Positions 9,856 through 20,298 of a DNA stretch of 64,000 nucleotides are shown here, one piece after another. Numbering within the stretch: position 1 is the first letter of the stretch; each line of letters begins with the position of its first letter. The stretch is taken from NCBI RefSeq assembly GCF_028640845.1, contig NC_080548.1:12357814-12421813 (forward strand), read 5' to 3'. A model generated the notes under the pieces. The model had not been told where the DNA came from and ran no database searches. It saw only the letters and a list, made by a program, of their open reading frames with translations. The translations under genes and the position numbers were made by a program. Source of the stretch: Ahaetulla prasina (lineage: Eukaryota > Chordata > Lepidosauria > Squamata > Colubridae).

Positions 9856-10220
9856 CAGTGGTGGGATTCAGCCGGTTCGCACCTATTCGGGAGTACCGGT
9901 TGTTAACTTTCTAAGCAGTTCAGAGAACCGGTTGTTGGAAGAAATCTTATTTTTTTCCACATTACAGGGCTAATCCTGTAAGGAAGGCAGGAAGGAAACA
10001 TTCTGGTGGTGTTTCTAGCCTAATCTTTATTGCCCTGTTTACAGAAACTGCCTCCCTGGCTAACCCTTATTACATTGTAACAGCTAAGGCGAAGCGCCCA
10101 TCGACGTGAGTGACGTTGAGTTGGCCATGTCCACATGGTCACATGACCACTGAGCCACACCTACCCAGCTGGACATTAGGGCAGAGAACCGGTTGTTAAA
10201 TTATTTGAATCCCACCACTG
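9856..10220. mobile_element. hAT-like MITE, family C
   Basis: Starts CAGTGGTGGGATTCAGCCGG and ends AATCCCACCACTG. Exact target duplication ttcaaggg at 9848-9855 and 10221-10228. Shares the 'gaaccggttgttaa' motif at both ends with the shorter copy at 14851. Confidence 0.85.
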
Positions 10221-10336
10221 TTCAAGGGGTCACATTAATGTTGTTCCTAAATTTCCAAACTACATTAATCTGTTATTTGATTATTCATTTATTCCAAAAT
10301 AATCCTTCTGTCCCTGATTACACATATAACATAGCT

Positions 10337-10735
10337 ACCATGTTTCCCCAAAAATAAGACCGTGTCTTATAATAAGACCGTGTCTTATAAGGGGCCGGTT
10401 TAGCTCACGCTGGTAAAAGCCTGTTATTAAGAACACAGTAGCCTGCAATTACTGCAGGTTCGAGCCCGGCCCAAGGTTGACTCAGCCTTCCATCCTTTAT
10501 AAGGTAGGTAAAATGAGGACCCAGATTGTTGGGGGGGCAATAAGTTGACTTTGTAAAAATATACAAATAGAATGAGACTATTGCCTTATACACTGTAAGC
10601 CGCCCTGAGTCTTCGGAGAAGGGCGGGGTATAAATGTAAAAAACAAAACAAACAAACAAATTTTTGAAACCCGAAATAAGCACTTGGCATTATTTTCAGG
10701 GAGGTCTTATTATTTTGGGGTACATGGAGTAAGAT
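10337..10735. mobile_element. Inverted-repeat element, family I, interrupted by SINE
   Basis: Left end 'catgtttccccaaaaataag' and right end 'cttattattttggggtacatg' are inverted copies. A 19 bp tandem duplication (taagaccgtgtcttata) lies beside the SINE insertion. A more compact copy sits at 40913-41050. Confidence 0.6.
10391..10660 (+). mobile_element. tRNA-derived SINE with L2-like tail
   Basis: 5' tRNA-like head with an A-box-like 'tagctcacgctgg' and a B box 'ggttcgagccc'. A conserved body follows ('aaggttgactcagccttcca', 'aaaatgaggacccagattg'), then a 3' end 'ccgccctgagtcttcggaga agggcgg' shared with the L2 tail at 47640, then (AAAC)n. Probably of the Squam type described in squamates; the name is from memory. 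It is not a functional tRNA gene. Confidence 0.8.
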
Positions 10736-10892
10736 AGGCCTCCTTTTATCGTCTTACCTGATTTCCAGCTCAGTTTAAATATTTTCAGGGAGGGCTTATT
10801 TTTGGGAGGAGGCTTGTTTTATCACCTGCGCTCAAAAGTTTGATTGGGCTTATTATCAAGGGATGTCTTATTTTCAGAGAAGCAAGATAGTA
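10736..10892. mobile_element. Family I remnants
   Basis: Further 'cagggagggcttatttttgg' and 'gatgtcttattttcag' phrases show a second, decayed family I copy next to the first. Confidence 0.5.
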
Positions 10893-11445
10893 TTTTTTTG
10901 TTCCTTAGGACAATACCCTTAGCATTGTTTTGTCTTGACAACAACCTCCATCAAGTGACTTAGACTGAGAATTAGCAGCAGGCCAAAATCACATTGGGCG
11001 CATGATGGGCCATTGGATGTTTGAATCTCAAAAATTTATTAGTTCTTAAGTTCAACCCTCTACCCAATATATTGCGTTGCAAATAAATCTTGACTGAAAT
11101 GTTGTACTCTTGATTTCACTATCCTTCATTTGCTTTGATGCCTCTGAGGACAGCTTGACTTGAAGATATGGTTCACTTCTTCTTCTTGTGCCATATCTGT
11201 CATCAGACATTGGTGATCGTGTTGGCAATCCTATGGTTCACACAGCTTGTTAAGCCATGGCTTCAACTATAATTGTCTGAATCACACAAAACTCCAAAGC
11301 ATAACTGGATTTAAAGTTACAATTGCTTGGAACAGAGAGCACCTTAAACTCATCCTACCTTCCCTCAATGATAGCTTATCATCATAGAAAAAGTGATATA
11401 CATGGAGGTTTCCACTGCAATACCCAGAGTCTGTATTCCAGCCAG
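10893..11445. other. Unassigned
   Basis: No gene, RNA or repeat recognised. (GT)n begins at its right end (about 11451). Confidence 0.4.
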
Positions 11446-12577
11446 GAAGGTGTGTGTGTGTGTGTTGAGAGAGAGAGAGAAAGACAGACAGACACACACA
11501 CACACACAGAGACAGAGAGACAAAGAGACAGAGAGAGAGAGACACACACACAAAGAGAAAGAGATAGTGAGAGAGAGGGAGAGGGAGGGGAAGAGAGGGA
11601 GAGACAGAGAGACAGAGAGACAGAGAGACAGAGAGACAGACAGGCAGAGAGAGAGAGAGAGAGACAGAGACAGAGAGAGACAGAGACAGAGACAGAAAGA
11701 CAGACAGACACAGAGAGAGAAAGACAGAGAGAGACAGACAGACAGAGACAGAGAGAGACAGAGAGAGACACACAGAGAAAGAGAGACAGTGAGAGAGAAG
11801 GAGAGGGGGAGAGGGAGAGAGACAGAGAGACAGAGAGACAGAGACAGAGAGAGAGAGACAGAAAGACAGACAGACAGAGACACACAGAGAGACACAGAGA
11901 CACAGAGAGACACAGAGAGAGAGAGAGGGAGAAGGGGAGAGAGACAGAGGGAGAGAGACAGACAGAAAGACAGACACAGAGAGAGGGGAGAGGAGAGAGA
12001 GAAGAGAGAGACAAAGCAACAGAGAAGAGAGAGACACACAGAGAAGAGAGAGAGGGAGAGGGAGGGAGGGAAGAGAGGGAGAGACAGAGAGACAGAGAGA
12101 CAGAGAGACAGAGAGACAGACAGGCAGAGAGAGAGAGAGAGAGACAGAGACAGAGAGAGACAGAGACAGAGACAGAAAGACAGACAGACACAGAGAGAGA
12201 AAGACAGAGAGAGACAGACAGACAGACAGAGAGACAGAGAGACACAGAGAAAGAGAGACAGTGAGAGAGAAGGAGAGGGGGAGAGACAGAGAGACAGAGA
12301 GACAGAGAGACAGAGACAGAGAGAGAGAGACAGAAAGACAGACAGACAGAGACACACACAGAGAGACACAGAGACACAGAGAGACACAGAGAGAGAGAGA
12401 GAGAGGGAGAAGGGGAGAGAGACAGAGGGAGAGAGACAGACAGAAAGACAGACACAGAGAGAGGGGGGGAGAGAGAAAGAGAAAGAGAGACAGAGAGACA
12501 AAGCAACAGAGAAAGAGAGAGACACACAGAGAAAGAGAGACAGGGAGAGAGAGGGAGGGGGAGACAGAGAGAGAGAG
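11446..12577. repeat. Purine-rich GAGA/GACA satellite with duplicated ~475 bp unit
   Basis: Made of GA, GACA and CACA runs. Landmarks repeat once at constant spacing: 'caggcagaga' at 11641 and 12121 (480), 'gagagacagt' at 11781 and 12253 (472), 'gaaggggaga' at 11931 and 12409 (478). So two ~475 bp units lie in tandem. ORFs of up to 469 codons on both strands are low-complexity artefacts. Confidence 0.9.
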
Positions 12578-13132
12578 ATGCATGCCAAAGCCATTGTCCT
12601 GGATGAAACCCAAAGCATCCATGAGTACATCAGCAAGATGGCACCCAAAGATGAGCTACTGAGAAAATGCCTGAAGCAGGAACAGACAAGAGGAAGATCA
12701 AGCAGAGAAGTGTCATGACAAGACAAGAGCCTGCATGAGATGTACCAACGAGAGATAGCTGAGATAGCAGACACTGGGAAATCCTACTGGTGGCTAGAAA
12801 GGGCTGGAGTAAAAGACAACACTGAGGCACTGATCATAGCAGCACAAGAATAGGCACTAAGCAGCGAATCCATAGAAGCTGGGGCTGTTCACACTAGACA
12901 GATCCAAGACTATGCAGGGAGGCTGCAGAGATAGTGGCATGGGGTAAGGTTTAGGCAGGAACAGCATACACTGAATGGCACAACCAAGTAACTGGAATTG
13001 TGTTCAGGAACCCCTGTCCAGTGTATGGGTTAGTGCTTCCCATATCTAGATGGGAGATCCCACAGAAGGTCATGAAGAATAAGAGGCTAAGATCCTGATC
13101 CAGGTAGATAGGCAGGTACTAGCCAATCAGCT

Positions 13133-13497
13133 ATGGGGACACGGTGGCTCAGGGGCTAGGACGTTGAGCTTGTCGATCGAAAGGTCGGCAGTCCAGCGGT
13201 TCGAATCCCTAGCGCTGCTGTGTAACAGAGTGAACTCCTGTTACTTTTCCCAGCTTCTGCCAACCTAGCTGTTTCGAAAGCACCTAAAAATGCAAGTGGA
13301 AAAAATAGGGACCACGTTTGGTGGGAAAGTAACAGCGTTCCGTGCGCCTTTGGCGTTGAGTCATGCCGGCCACATGACCACGGAGACGTCTTCGGACAGT
13401 GCTGGCTCTTCGGCTTTGAAACGGAGATGAGCACCGCCCCCTAGAGTCGGCAACGACTAGCACGTATGTGCGAGGGGAACCTTTACCTTTACTTTTT
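13133..13497 (+). mobile_element. Sauria-type SINE (tRNA head, Bov-B-like tail)
   Basis: Exact 12 bp target duplication agccaatcagct at 13121-13132 and 13498-13509. tRNA-like head: A box 'tggctcaggggctagg', B box 'ggttcgaatccc'. Body contains 'catgccggccacatgaccac'. The tail 'cgccccctagagtcgg … aacctttaccttta' resembles the Bov-B LINE end that mobilises such SINEs. Inserted in the R4-like relic. Confidence 0.85.
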
Positions 13498-13808
13498 AGC
13501 CAATCAGCTGGACATCATGGCAGTAAACAAGGGCCAGAAGACATTGGTAGTGGTAGATGTAGTGGTGCCAGGTGACAGCAGCGTCAGGAAGAAGGATTAT
13601 GAGAAGCTGGAGAAGGATCAGGGCCTGAGAGAGGAACTAGAGAAGATGTGGAAAGTAAGGGCCAATGTGGTCCTAGTGGTAGTAAAAACCCATGAGGCTG
13701 TGACACTTAAGTTGGGAGAACAGTTCCAAAGATCCCAGATATCAGAGCTCTCTGTCCAGAAGAGTGCAGCATTAGGAACAGTTAAGACCCTGTGTAGAAC
13801 CCTCAAAC

Positions 13809-14403
13809 CAGGGGTGAAATGCTCCCAATTCGGACCGGATCGCCTGATCCGGTAGCGATGGTGGTGGGTGATTCGGAGAACCGGTAGCAAAAATCCCCCC
13901 CCCACCATGCCCAGCTGAGCCGCGCGATCATCAGAGGGTTTTTTTTTAACTTTTAAAAGCATTTTTTCTTCGGTAGAAAAAATGCATTTAAAAGTTTAAA
14001 AAAAAGCCTCTGATGATTGCGCAGCTCAGCTGGGATCATCAGACCCTTTTAAAAGCATTTTTTCTACAACCTCTGGGCCGAAGAGATTGTAGAATAAATG
14101 GTCTTAAAAGGCTCTGACGATCCCAGCTGAATTGCCTGATTGTCAGAGGCTTTTTTTTTTCTTTTAAAGGCAAAAAAAATGCTTTTAAAAGAAAAGAAAA
14201 GCCTCTGACAATCAGGCAACTCAGCTGGGATCAACAGAGCCTTTTAAACGCATTTTTTACAACCTCTTCAGCTGAAGAGGTTGTAGAAAAAAATGCTTTT
14301 AAAAGTAAAAAAAAAAGTTAGCCACGCCCACCCAGTCACATTAAAAAAAAAATCAAACCACACGCACAGAACCGGTATTAACAAATTTTACATTTCAACC
14401 CTG
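13809..14403 (+). mobile_element. hAT-like MITE, family G (long, hairpin array)
   Basis: Exact target duplication cctcaaac at 13801-13808 and 14404-14411. Starts CAGGGGTGAAATGCTCCC and ends ACATTTCAACCCTG. The interior is a series of hairpins: T-rich 'aaaagcattttttct' arms alternate with 'ctctgacgatcccagctgaa' arms. Splits the R4-like LINE near its stop. Confidence 0.85.
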
Positions 14404-14520
14404 CCTCAAACTCCCAGGCCTCTGGTAGAGGACCCCCAGATTGAGGAAGATATAGATCACCCATAGGGGTGAGGAAGGAATTTTCAGTCTCTATATTTAC
14501 ACATTTTAAGAAAGACCATG

Positions 14521-14842
14521 ACATTCAGAAGACAAGAAGAACCACAGTGTTGGATCTGCCTGGAACTGATTTTTTTTTTCAAACGACAGTGGCAGTTTTT
14601 CATCCTTCTGGATCAACCATGAATTATTTGGCAGAGGACAGTTCATAATTCAAAAAGCAGAACTACACCCTGAAGACACCCGCATACACACCCTGAACAA
14701 TTTCCTCTGCCTTTGCCCAGGTGCGCCTGGCCTGTACCTACACCATGTGCGCCTCTCATATATGAAAGAGAAAAGGGCCCGATTCCTCATTGAAACCAGG
14801 CTGGTTGGCTTGGATGTTTGCAATGCTCACCCCTTTTATTTC
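14521..14842. other. Unassigned
   Basis: No repeat or coding signal recognised. Confidence 0.4.
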
Positions 14843-14850
14843 CGTGGAGG

Positions 14851-14988
14851 CAGTGGTGGGATTCATCTGGTTCGCACCACTTTCGGGAGAACCGGTTGTT
14901 AACTTTCTGAGCAGTTTGGCAAACTGATTGTTGGAAGAAATCATTAGGGCAGAGAACCGGTTGTTAAATTACTTGAATCCCACCACTG
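14851..14988. mobile_element. hAT-like MITE, family C, internally deleted
   Basis: 138 bp version of the element at 9856. Both ends are kept (CAGTGGTGGGATTCATCTGG … TCCCACCACTG). Target duplications cgtggagg (14843-14850) and cgtggaga (14989-14996). The middle ~230 bp are missing. Confidence 0.8.
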
Positions 14989-14996
14989 CGTGGAGA

Positions 14997-15754
14997 GTAA
15001 CCATGGAGGACGAAGGCCGATGGGAAAGCCGAAGGACGTCGCCAGTTCCCCTACATGCCGTCTCTGTGATCACCAGAGCCATGCAGGTGCCTGAGGCCTA
15101 AGGAGAATTTGCAGCCTCCAAAAACCACCAGGATATAGTTAGCAATAAACAAGGCCAGCCGTTTATTGCCCTCTCTTACTCCATCCTCCTGGGAAACTTA
15201 TGATGTGGGGAAGATGTTCTGAGATACCGAAGACGCTCAAGGCACCTGCCAACAAGACCTGAGAGAAGAGAATGGAAGAGTTGCTCACTTAATTTTTCTG
15301 CCTTTGAAAGTTTCCTCTGCTTGGTATTAGCCAATTGTGGCTCCTGCCTTCTTGGCTCAGTGGTGGGAGGGGGTTATTTGTCTTCTCTTTCTCCCGTTTC
15401 CTTCTTGTTGTCATAAACGGTTGCAAAAGAGTTATTATGTGTGTTATAGTTCTTGGGGTTGAAAGGTTTTTCTTCTTCATTGAACCATTCTAGTAAACAA
15501 GAAGGTTTTAGGGTTCAGACCGAGCTCTCAGAACAGCCTGTCCTTATTTCAAAGCCTTTAAAATGCCACCGTTGCTTTCTCAATTTGAAATTTAAAAATA
15601 ATAATAATCATCTCAGATTATGACTAAGGGAAAATCCCAGCACTCAGAGAAGGACAGAAGTCTCACTTCCCAAAACGTTTGTCCTGTGGGATCTCCAGGA
15701 GTTAATGTGGGATTGGAAGTGAGAACTACCATGCGCAATGGCTAACGGAAGCCA
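14997..15754. other. Unassigned
   Basis: Contains a 33-codon ATG frame at about 15003 that I cannot support as a gene. No clear repeats. It could include decayed flank of the DIRS relic that follows, but I see no motif for that. Confidence 0.4.
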
Positions 15755-16015
15755 TCATTCAGAAAACGGGATGCTTAAGGAAACAAAGGCAAGTCCTTTG
15801 TCGAGGCCAAGAAACTCCAGCACCTGTGGAACAGAAGCTGAGACAGGATTAATGTCACACGCAGTGCACCATATAGAAAATACCTGCCAAGTGTGGTTGT
15901 AGATCTGGATGGTGGACTGCTTTCTATCCGCCTGGGTGGTCCGGATGACCCTTTCGGAGAAGTCATTCCACTTTAGGAGGACCCCTTCAAGTGCCAGGCG
16001 ATCAACTGGAGCCAT
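15755..16015 (-). pseudogene. DIRS-type tyrosine recombinase, N-terminal core-binding fragment
   Basis: 86-codon minus-strand frame. The stretch 'STIQIYNHTWQVFSIWCTAC' followed by 'VSASVPQVLEFL' and 'GLDKGLAFVSL' matches the SAM-like core-binding domain of DIRS retrotransposon recombinases (pattern S-T-x-x-x-Y…W…F..WC…P…VL.FL..GLDKGLA). One or two residues between FL and GLDKG are missing. The catalytic R-H-R-Y domain, reverse transcriptase and RNase H are absent. It ends shortly after the motif, so this is a short fossil. Other integrase families share the fold, but the GLDKGLA box favours DIRS. Confidence 0.6.
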
Positions 16016-16240
16016 TGCGTCTCCGGGTGGAGCAAAACCCCCAGGCTGAGTGAGATCCTCACATTGAAAGATGCATGGAACACAGAGAGAAGATTAGTGT
16101 TTGATTGGTTGGAGGGTGACAATTGTCTGACTGACTAGCTAGAGAAGAATGGCTGTTTACGAGAACTATGGAATAAAAAGGACTGAACTTCACTTGTACA
16201 AAGTTCAAGTTGCAACAATTGGATTGACTGTTAGGAGATG
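16016..16240. other. Unassigned
   Basis: No signal recognised between the DIRS relic and the microsatellite. Confidence 0.4.
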
Positions 16241-16242
16241 CT

Positions 16243-16279
<37 letters not shown>

Positions 16280-16470
16280 CCCACCGATCCAGCCGGCCAG
16301 CCAACCAGCCGGCCAGCCAGCCAGCCATTCATCAAGCCAGCCAGCCAGCCAGCCAGCCAGATGTCCGTCCGTCTGTCCGTCCGTCCATCCATCCATCCAG
16401 CCGGCCATCCATCCATCCATCCATCCATCCATCCATCCATCCATCCATTCATCCATTCATCCATCTCAAC
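16241..16470 (+). repeat. Compound microsatellite (CA)n-(CCAG)n-(CCGT)n-(CCAT)n
   Basis: About 18 CA units to 16276, then CCAG/CCGG units, then CCGT, then CCAT to about 16465. Neighbouring blocks differ by single substitutions. ORFs on both strands here are artefacts. Confidence 0.95.
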
Positions 16471-17340
16471 AAGTAATTCTGGGTGACGAAAAGAATTAAA
16501 ATAGAATAAAAACAATAACAAACATTACTAAAAGTTAAAATATAGGCAGCCAAGAAACAATCCAAATAATTAACACAACCAAGAAGTGTGGCCCTTAACA
16601 CAGTTGGATCAGGAGATTTTCCAAAGATTTATTCTTTTCATAAGTAATCCTTCCAATCCATACAATAAAACGGCTTTTAGTGTTGGTTTTTGCAAAAAAA
16701 AATCCATAATATTTGATGCATTGTCTAATGCAATAAATTTTCTCTGGAATAAATCCATCTCTGTATGTATAATTTTATTTATAATTAAATTGAAACAATT
16801 AGCCAGTAAATTAATCTACATAACCATTGTTTCAGTTGGGAAATGGGTCTATATATATATATATATTTAATTTGCATTTATATGATGTTACATTGCTTGA
16901 TTTCAGAATAAGATAATTCTGGAATTGTAAGAGTTTTCTCCTTGATGTACAAAATTGCATATTAATAAAATTGTGGTATTAAAAGGTATTGTATTGTATA
17001 TAAAATTTACCAATTAATCCATGTGGTTTCCTGTTTGTCATTCTTTTAAAAACTACTTACCAGATCCAGGACAGAAGCTGCTTAGGTTCAAGCGGCAATG
17101 GTTTCAATTACCACAATATGGTTATGTTGATTAATGACCACAATAAAGTTAAATTAGTAACTGCCTTCATAACGTTCCACTAGACTAGAGTAGTGAGTTG
17201 AGAGATGGGATACTTCTTCACGGATTTTTCTAAATACAAGTTTGCACCCAGGTGTACATTAGAGAGACAAAACTGAGCTTCAGAGGGGAAGATTTCAGGT
17301 AATCATCAAAAAAAAGTGGCAAATTTTGTGGCTGGATTGT
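16471..17340. other. Unassigned AT-rich stretch
   Basis: AT-rich, with a short (AT)n near 16852-16866. Part may be decayed retroelement, but no motif is convincing. Confidence 0.4.
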
Positions 17341-17617
17341 AACAGTGCAGATGACAGGTGAAGGAGAAAGGAGAAAAAGAGAAAAGAGAAAGGAGAAAGA
17401 AATGAGAACGGAGAATGGAGAAAAGGGGAAGGGGAAGGAGAGGAGGAGGGCAGAATGGAATGGAATGGAATAGAATATGGGAGAGGAGAGGAGAGGAGAG
17501 GAGAGGAGAGGAGAGGAGAGGAGAGGAGAGGAGAGGAGAAGAGAAGAGAAGAGAAGAGAAGAGAAGAGAAGAGAAGAGAAGAGAAGAGAAGAGAAGAGAA
17601 GAGAAGAGAAGAGAAGA
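17341..17617 (+). repeat. Purine tract ending in (GGAGA)n then (GAAGA)n
   Basis: Degenerate GAGAA until ~17480, then regular GGAGA units that switch abruptly to GAAGA near 17540. A single G-to-A change separates the two pentamers. Confidence 0.95.
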
Positions 17618-17967
17618 GATCTCTAAAAACCCTCATATCCAGGGAGAATATATAACCTTTTTCTTTTTTGTGCTATTTTTTTCACTCTCTCTTCCTCTTG
17701 AGTCCAGGCCTTTGAATGAAATTTCTACCATGATATGGATTTCAACACAAAAGAACATTGGCCAACTGAGGAGATATGGTGAGTGGAGAAAAGGAAATTG
17801 GTCTGTAAGTAATCTTTCTTTGATCCAGTTTCTCTCCTGAACAGTATTCCCATTCACCTGGAGAACTACAGAGCTATTCAATCTTCTTCATGTTCTTACC
17901 TTTTCCTCCACCACCACCTCCTCCTCCTCCTCCTCCTCCTCCTCCTCCTCCTCCTCCTCCTCCTCCT
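17618..17967. other. Unassigned, then (TCC)n microsatellite
   Basis: Non-coding to about 17905. (CTC)n runs from about 17906 to 17967, roughly 20 units. Confidence 0.7.
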
Positions 17968-18118
17968 CGATAAAATCACTGTTAAGTCAAACAAAACTCC
18001 ATGGTGACTGCATGAAAGTCTACTGCTTTCTTGGCAATGGTACCAAAATCGTTTGGTATTGTCTTCTTCCGGAATGTGTTTTGAACTTTTTAGTCTATAA
18101 TTACTGTTGTGAAGGGAA

Positions 18119-18469
18119 GTGGTGGCTCAGTGGCTAAGACGCTGATCTTGTCGATCGAAAAGGCAGCAGTTCAGCATTTCGAATCCCTAGTGCTGCATAA
18201 CGGGGCGAGCTCCCATGACTTTTCTCAGCTTCTGCCAACCTAGCAGTTCGAAAGCACGTAAAAAAAAGCAAGTAGAAAAATAGGGACCACCTTTGGTGGG
18301 AAGGGAACAGTACTCCGTGCACCTCTGGTGTTAAGTCATGCCGGCCACATGACCACGGAGACGTCTTCGGACAGTGCTGGCTCTTTGGCTTTGAAACGGA
18401 GATGAGCACTGCCCCCTAGAATCGGGAACGACTAGCACATATGTGCGAGGGGAACCTTTAACTTTAGCC
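18119..18469 (+). mobile_element. Sauria-type SINE
   Basis: Same architecture as 13133: 'tggctcagtggctaagacg' A box, B-box region 'catttcgaatcccta' (eroded), body 'ggccacatgaccacggagac', tail ending 'ggggaacctttaacttta'. I could not find a convincing target duplication, so this is an older copy. Confidence 0.8.
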
Positions 18470-19204
18470 TCCCATTCAAGGACTAACCAGGTTTAACCTT
18501 GCTTACCTTTGTTCAAAATCACCCAAGGTTAAGTAGTTGCTGCAACTATACTTAATTCTCCTTCCTCATTGGGGGAAAGGACTATGGGAGAAAGTTCCAA
18601 ATTTGAAGGAGAAAATTTGGAAAGATGACACCAATCAAAAGGAAACTCCTTATGATTATTCAAAGTCTTTCCAAGAGACAACCAGCAATGATCCCACTAG
18701 CATAAGATGCCCCCTTCCCCACCCCACCCATTTTCACTGGCTGGATTCACATATTACTCCAAGCCCCAGCTTATTCAACCATAGTTTATACAATAAACTA
18801 AGATTGGTTGGGTTTCTGCAAATATACAGAGCCACAGACAAACAAATTAAGATGAAGGCTCCTGGGTCCCAAAGATCAAGGAGAGGAAAAAGTAAGAAGT
18901 GCAGATACGAATCTTTTCTCTGGGCATTACAGAAATGAGAAGCTGTTGCTTGAGTTACCCTGAAAACATGTGCCATTACCTTTGTTATTATTTGTTATAA
19001 TTACAGTTTCTATTTTTATTATTATTACAAACACCAAGCATTTTCTAAACAAGCGGGGAGGGAAATCTTTCAGTTTCAGAATTGCTTAATTTCTCATTTT
19101 CTCAGTCACTTTGCTGTTTTAGCTGTTTCATCCTCAGTCAGCCAAATTTGGCAAATGCTGCCAAATGCAACACATTGCATTAAAAAATACATGCATTTCC
19201 TTCT
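18470..19204. other. Unassigned
   Basis: Ordinary composition with no gene, RNA or repeat recognised. A 133-codon ATG frame from 18537 has no recognisable motif and I do not call it. Confidence 0.4.
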
Positions 19205-19318
19205 GCTTACATCTTCTCTTCTCTTCTCTTCCCTGCCCTTCTCCTCTCCTCTTCCTTCCCTTCCCTCCTTTCTTTCTTCTTTCTCTTTTCTCCTTTTCTC
19301 TTTCATTCTTTCTTAGGA
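19205..19318. repeat. Pyrimidine-rich tract
   Basis: Degenerate (TCTTC)n/(CCTTC)n low-complexity sequence. Confidence 0.85.
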
Positions 19319-19329
19319 AGCACCCATTT

Positions 19330-19605
19330 CAGTGGTGGGTTTCAAATTTTTTTACTACTGGTTCTGTGTGTGTGGCTTGGTGGGCGTGGCATGGCTTGGT
19401 GGGCATGGCTTGGTGGGCATGACAGGGGAAGGATACTGTAAAATCTCCATTCTCACCCCACTCCAGGAGAAGGATACTGCAAAATCCCCATTTCCTCCTG
19501 ATCAGCTGAGAATTGGGAGGCAGAGAATAGATGGGGGCGGGGCCAGTCAAAAATTTTACTACCGGTTCTCCAGAACTGGTCAGAACCTGCTGAAACCCAC
19601 CTCTG
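19330..19605 (-). mobile_element. hAT-like MITE, family A
   Basis: Reverse-oriented copy: CAGTGGTGGGTTTCAAA… to …CTGAAACCCACCTCTG. Exact target duplication acccattt at 19322-19329 and 19606-19613. Confidence 0.85.
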
Positions 19606-19685
19606 ACCCATTTTTATGTTTTTTTGTGTGTGTGGGAAGCAGGGGAGGGAGGCATATCTTTATGGGAAAGGTGGAAGGAAAGAAG

Positions 19686-20010
19686 AAATATCTCAGGGAC
19701 TGCCACAAAGAAGAGGGAGTCAAGCTATTCTCCAAAGCACCTGAGGGCAGGACAAGAAACAATGGGGGGAAACTAATCAAGGAGAGAAGCAACTTAGAAC
19801 TAAAGAGAAATTTCCTGACAGTTAGAACAATTAGTCAGTGGAACAACTTGCCTCCAGAAGTTGTGAATGCTCCAACACTGGACATTTTTTAGACAAGGTT
19901 GGATAACCATTTGTCTGAAGTGTTGCAGGGTTTTCTGCCTAGGCAGGGGGTTGGACTAGATGACCTCCAAGGTCCCTTCCAATTCTTTCATTCTATTCTA
20001 TTCTATATTG
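19686..20010 (+). mobile_element. CR1 LINE 3' end
   Basis: About 70 codons read 'CHKEEGVKLFSKAPEGRTRN' and on to 'NNLPPEVVNAPTLDIF', the CR1 ORF2 C-terminus. The 3' UTR follows ('ggggttggactagatgacct', 'cttccaattctttcattcta') with a few ATTCT units. No catalytic part. Confidence 0.85.
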
Positions 20011-20298
20011 GAATAGGATGATGAACAGCAAAGTGGACAGACTTAGTTACAGCAGCAATGAGTGCATCATTGGAAGACCTGAAAAACACAGGTTAGGAAC
20101 AGATCATCATGGAGAAAAATCTTTCTATATGGTCACTAGGAATTGACATTGTCTTGATGGCTCTCAATCAATCTTTCAGTAATGACCCTCTTGTGACCCT
20201 TGATATGATCCTAGGATGCAAGGGGCATAAAGTTCACTCTCAGCCTTGGTCTTCTGGCCAAGGGCAGGACCTTGAATATGTATCCATTCAATCTAATT

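Larger units (their letters stand above)
12578..14520 (+). pseudogene. R4-like LINE, C-terminal REL-endonuclease region, broken
   Basis: The + strand reads, with stops and shifts, as the end of an early-branching LINE ORF: 'LHEMYQREIAEIADTGKSYW', then 'KDNTEALIIAAQE' and 'SIEAGAVHTRQ'. Later, at 13510-13690, come 'LVVVDVVVPGDSSVRKKDYE' and 'KLEKDQGLREELEKMWKVRA'. Known relatives have a CCHC knuckle and a PD-(D/E)xK nuclease in this order. Here the PD is LD, the knuckle has decayed, and an in-frame TAG follows AAQE. It is interrupted by a Sauria SINE and a family G MITE; removing both leaves one collinear relic. R4-clade placement is from memory of the motif. Confidence 0.6.

Noticed and set aside
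10391..10470. Possible tRNA gene
   Set aside because: A and B boxes are present, but no complete cloverleaf is evident and the sequence runs into a SINE body and tail. The same reasoning excludes 13133, 18119, 39499 and 52629.
11282..12774. Overlapping 380-470 codon frames rich in Ser/Leu or Arg/Glu
   Set aside because: Translation of a GA/GACA satellite. All six frames are open over the same interval.
15003..15103. 33-codon ATG frame with good start context
   Set aside because: Too short, no similarity known to me, no splice or promoter context.
18537..18938. 133-codon + frame as a possible gene
   Set aside because: No recognisable domain and no promoter or splice signals. Length is within chance for a 64 kb window.
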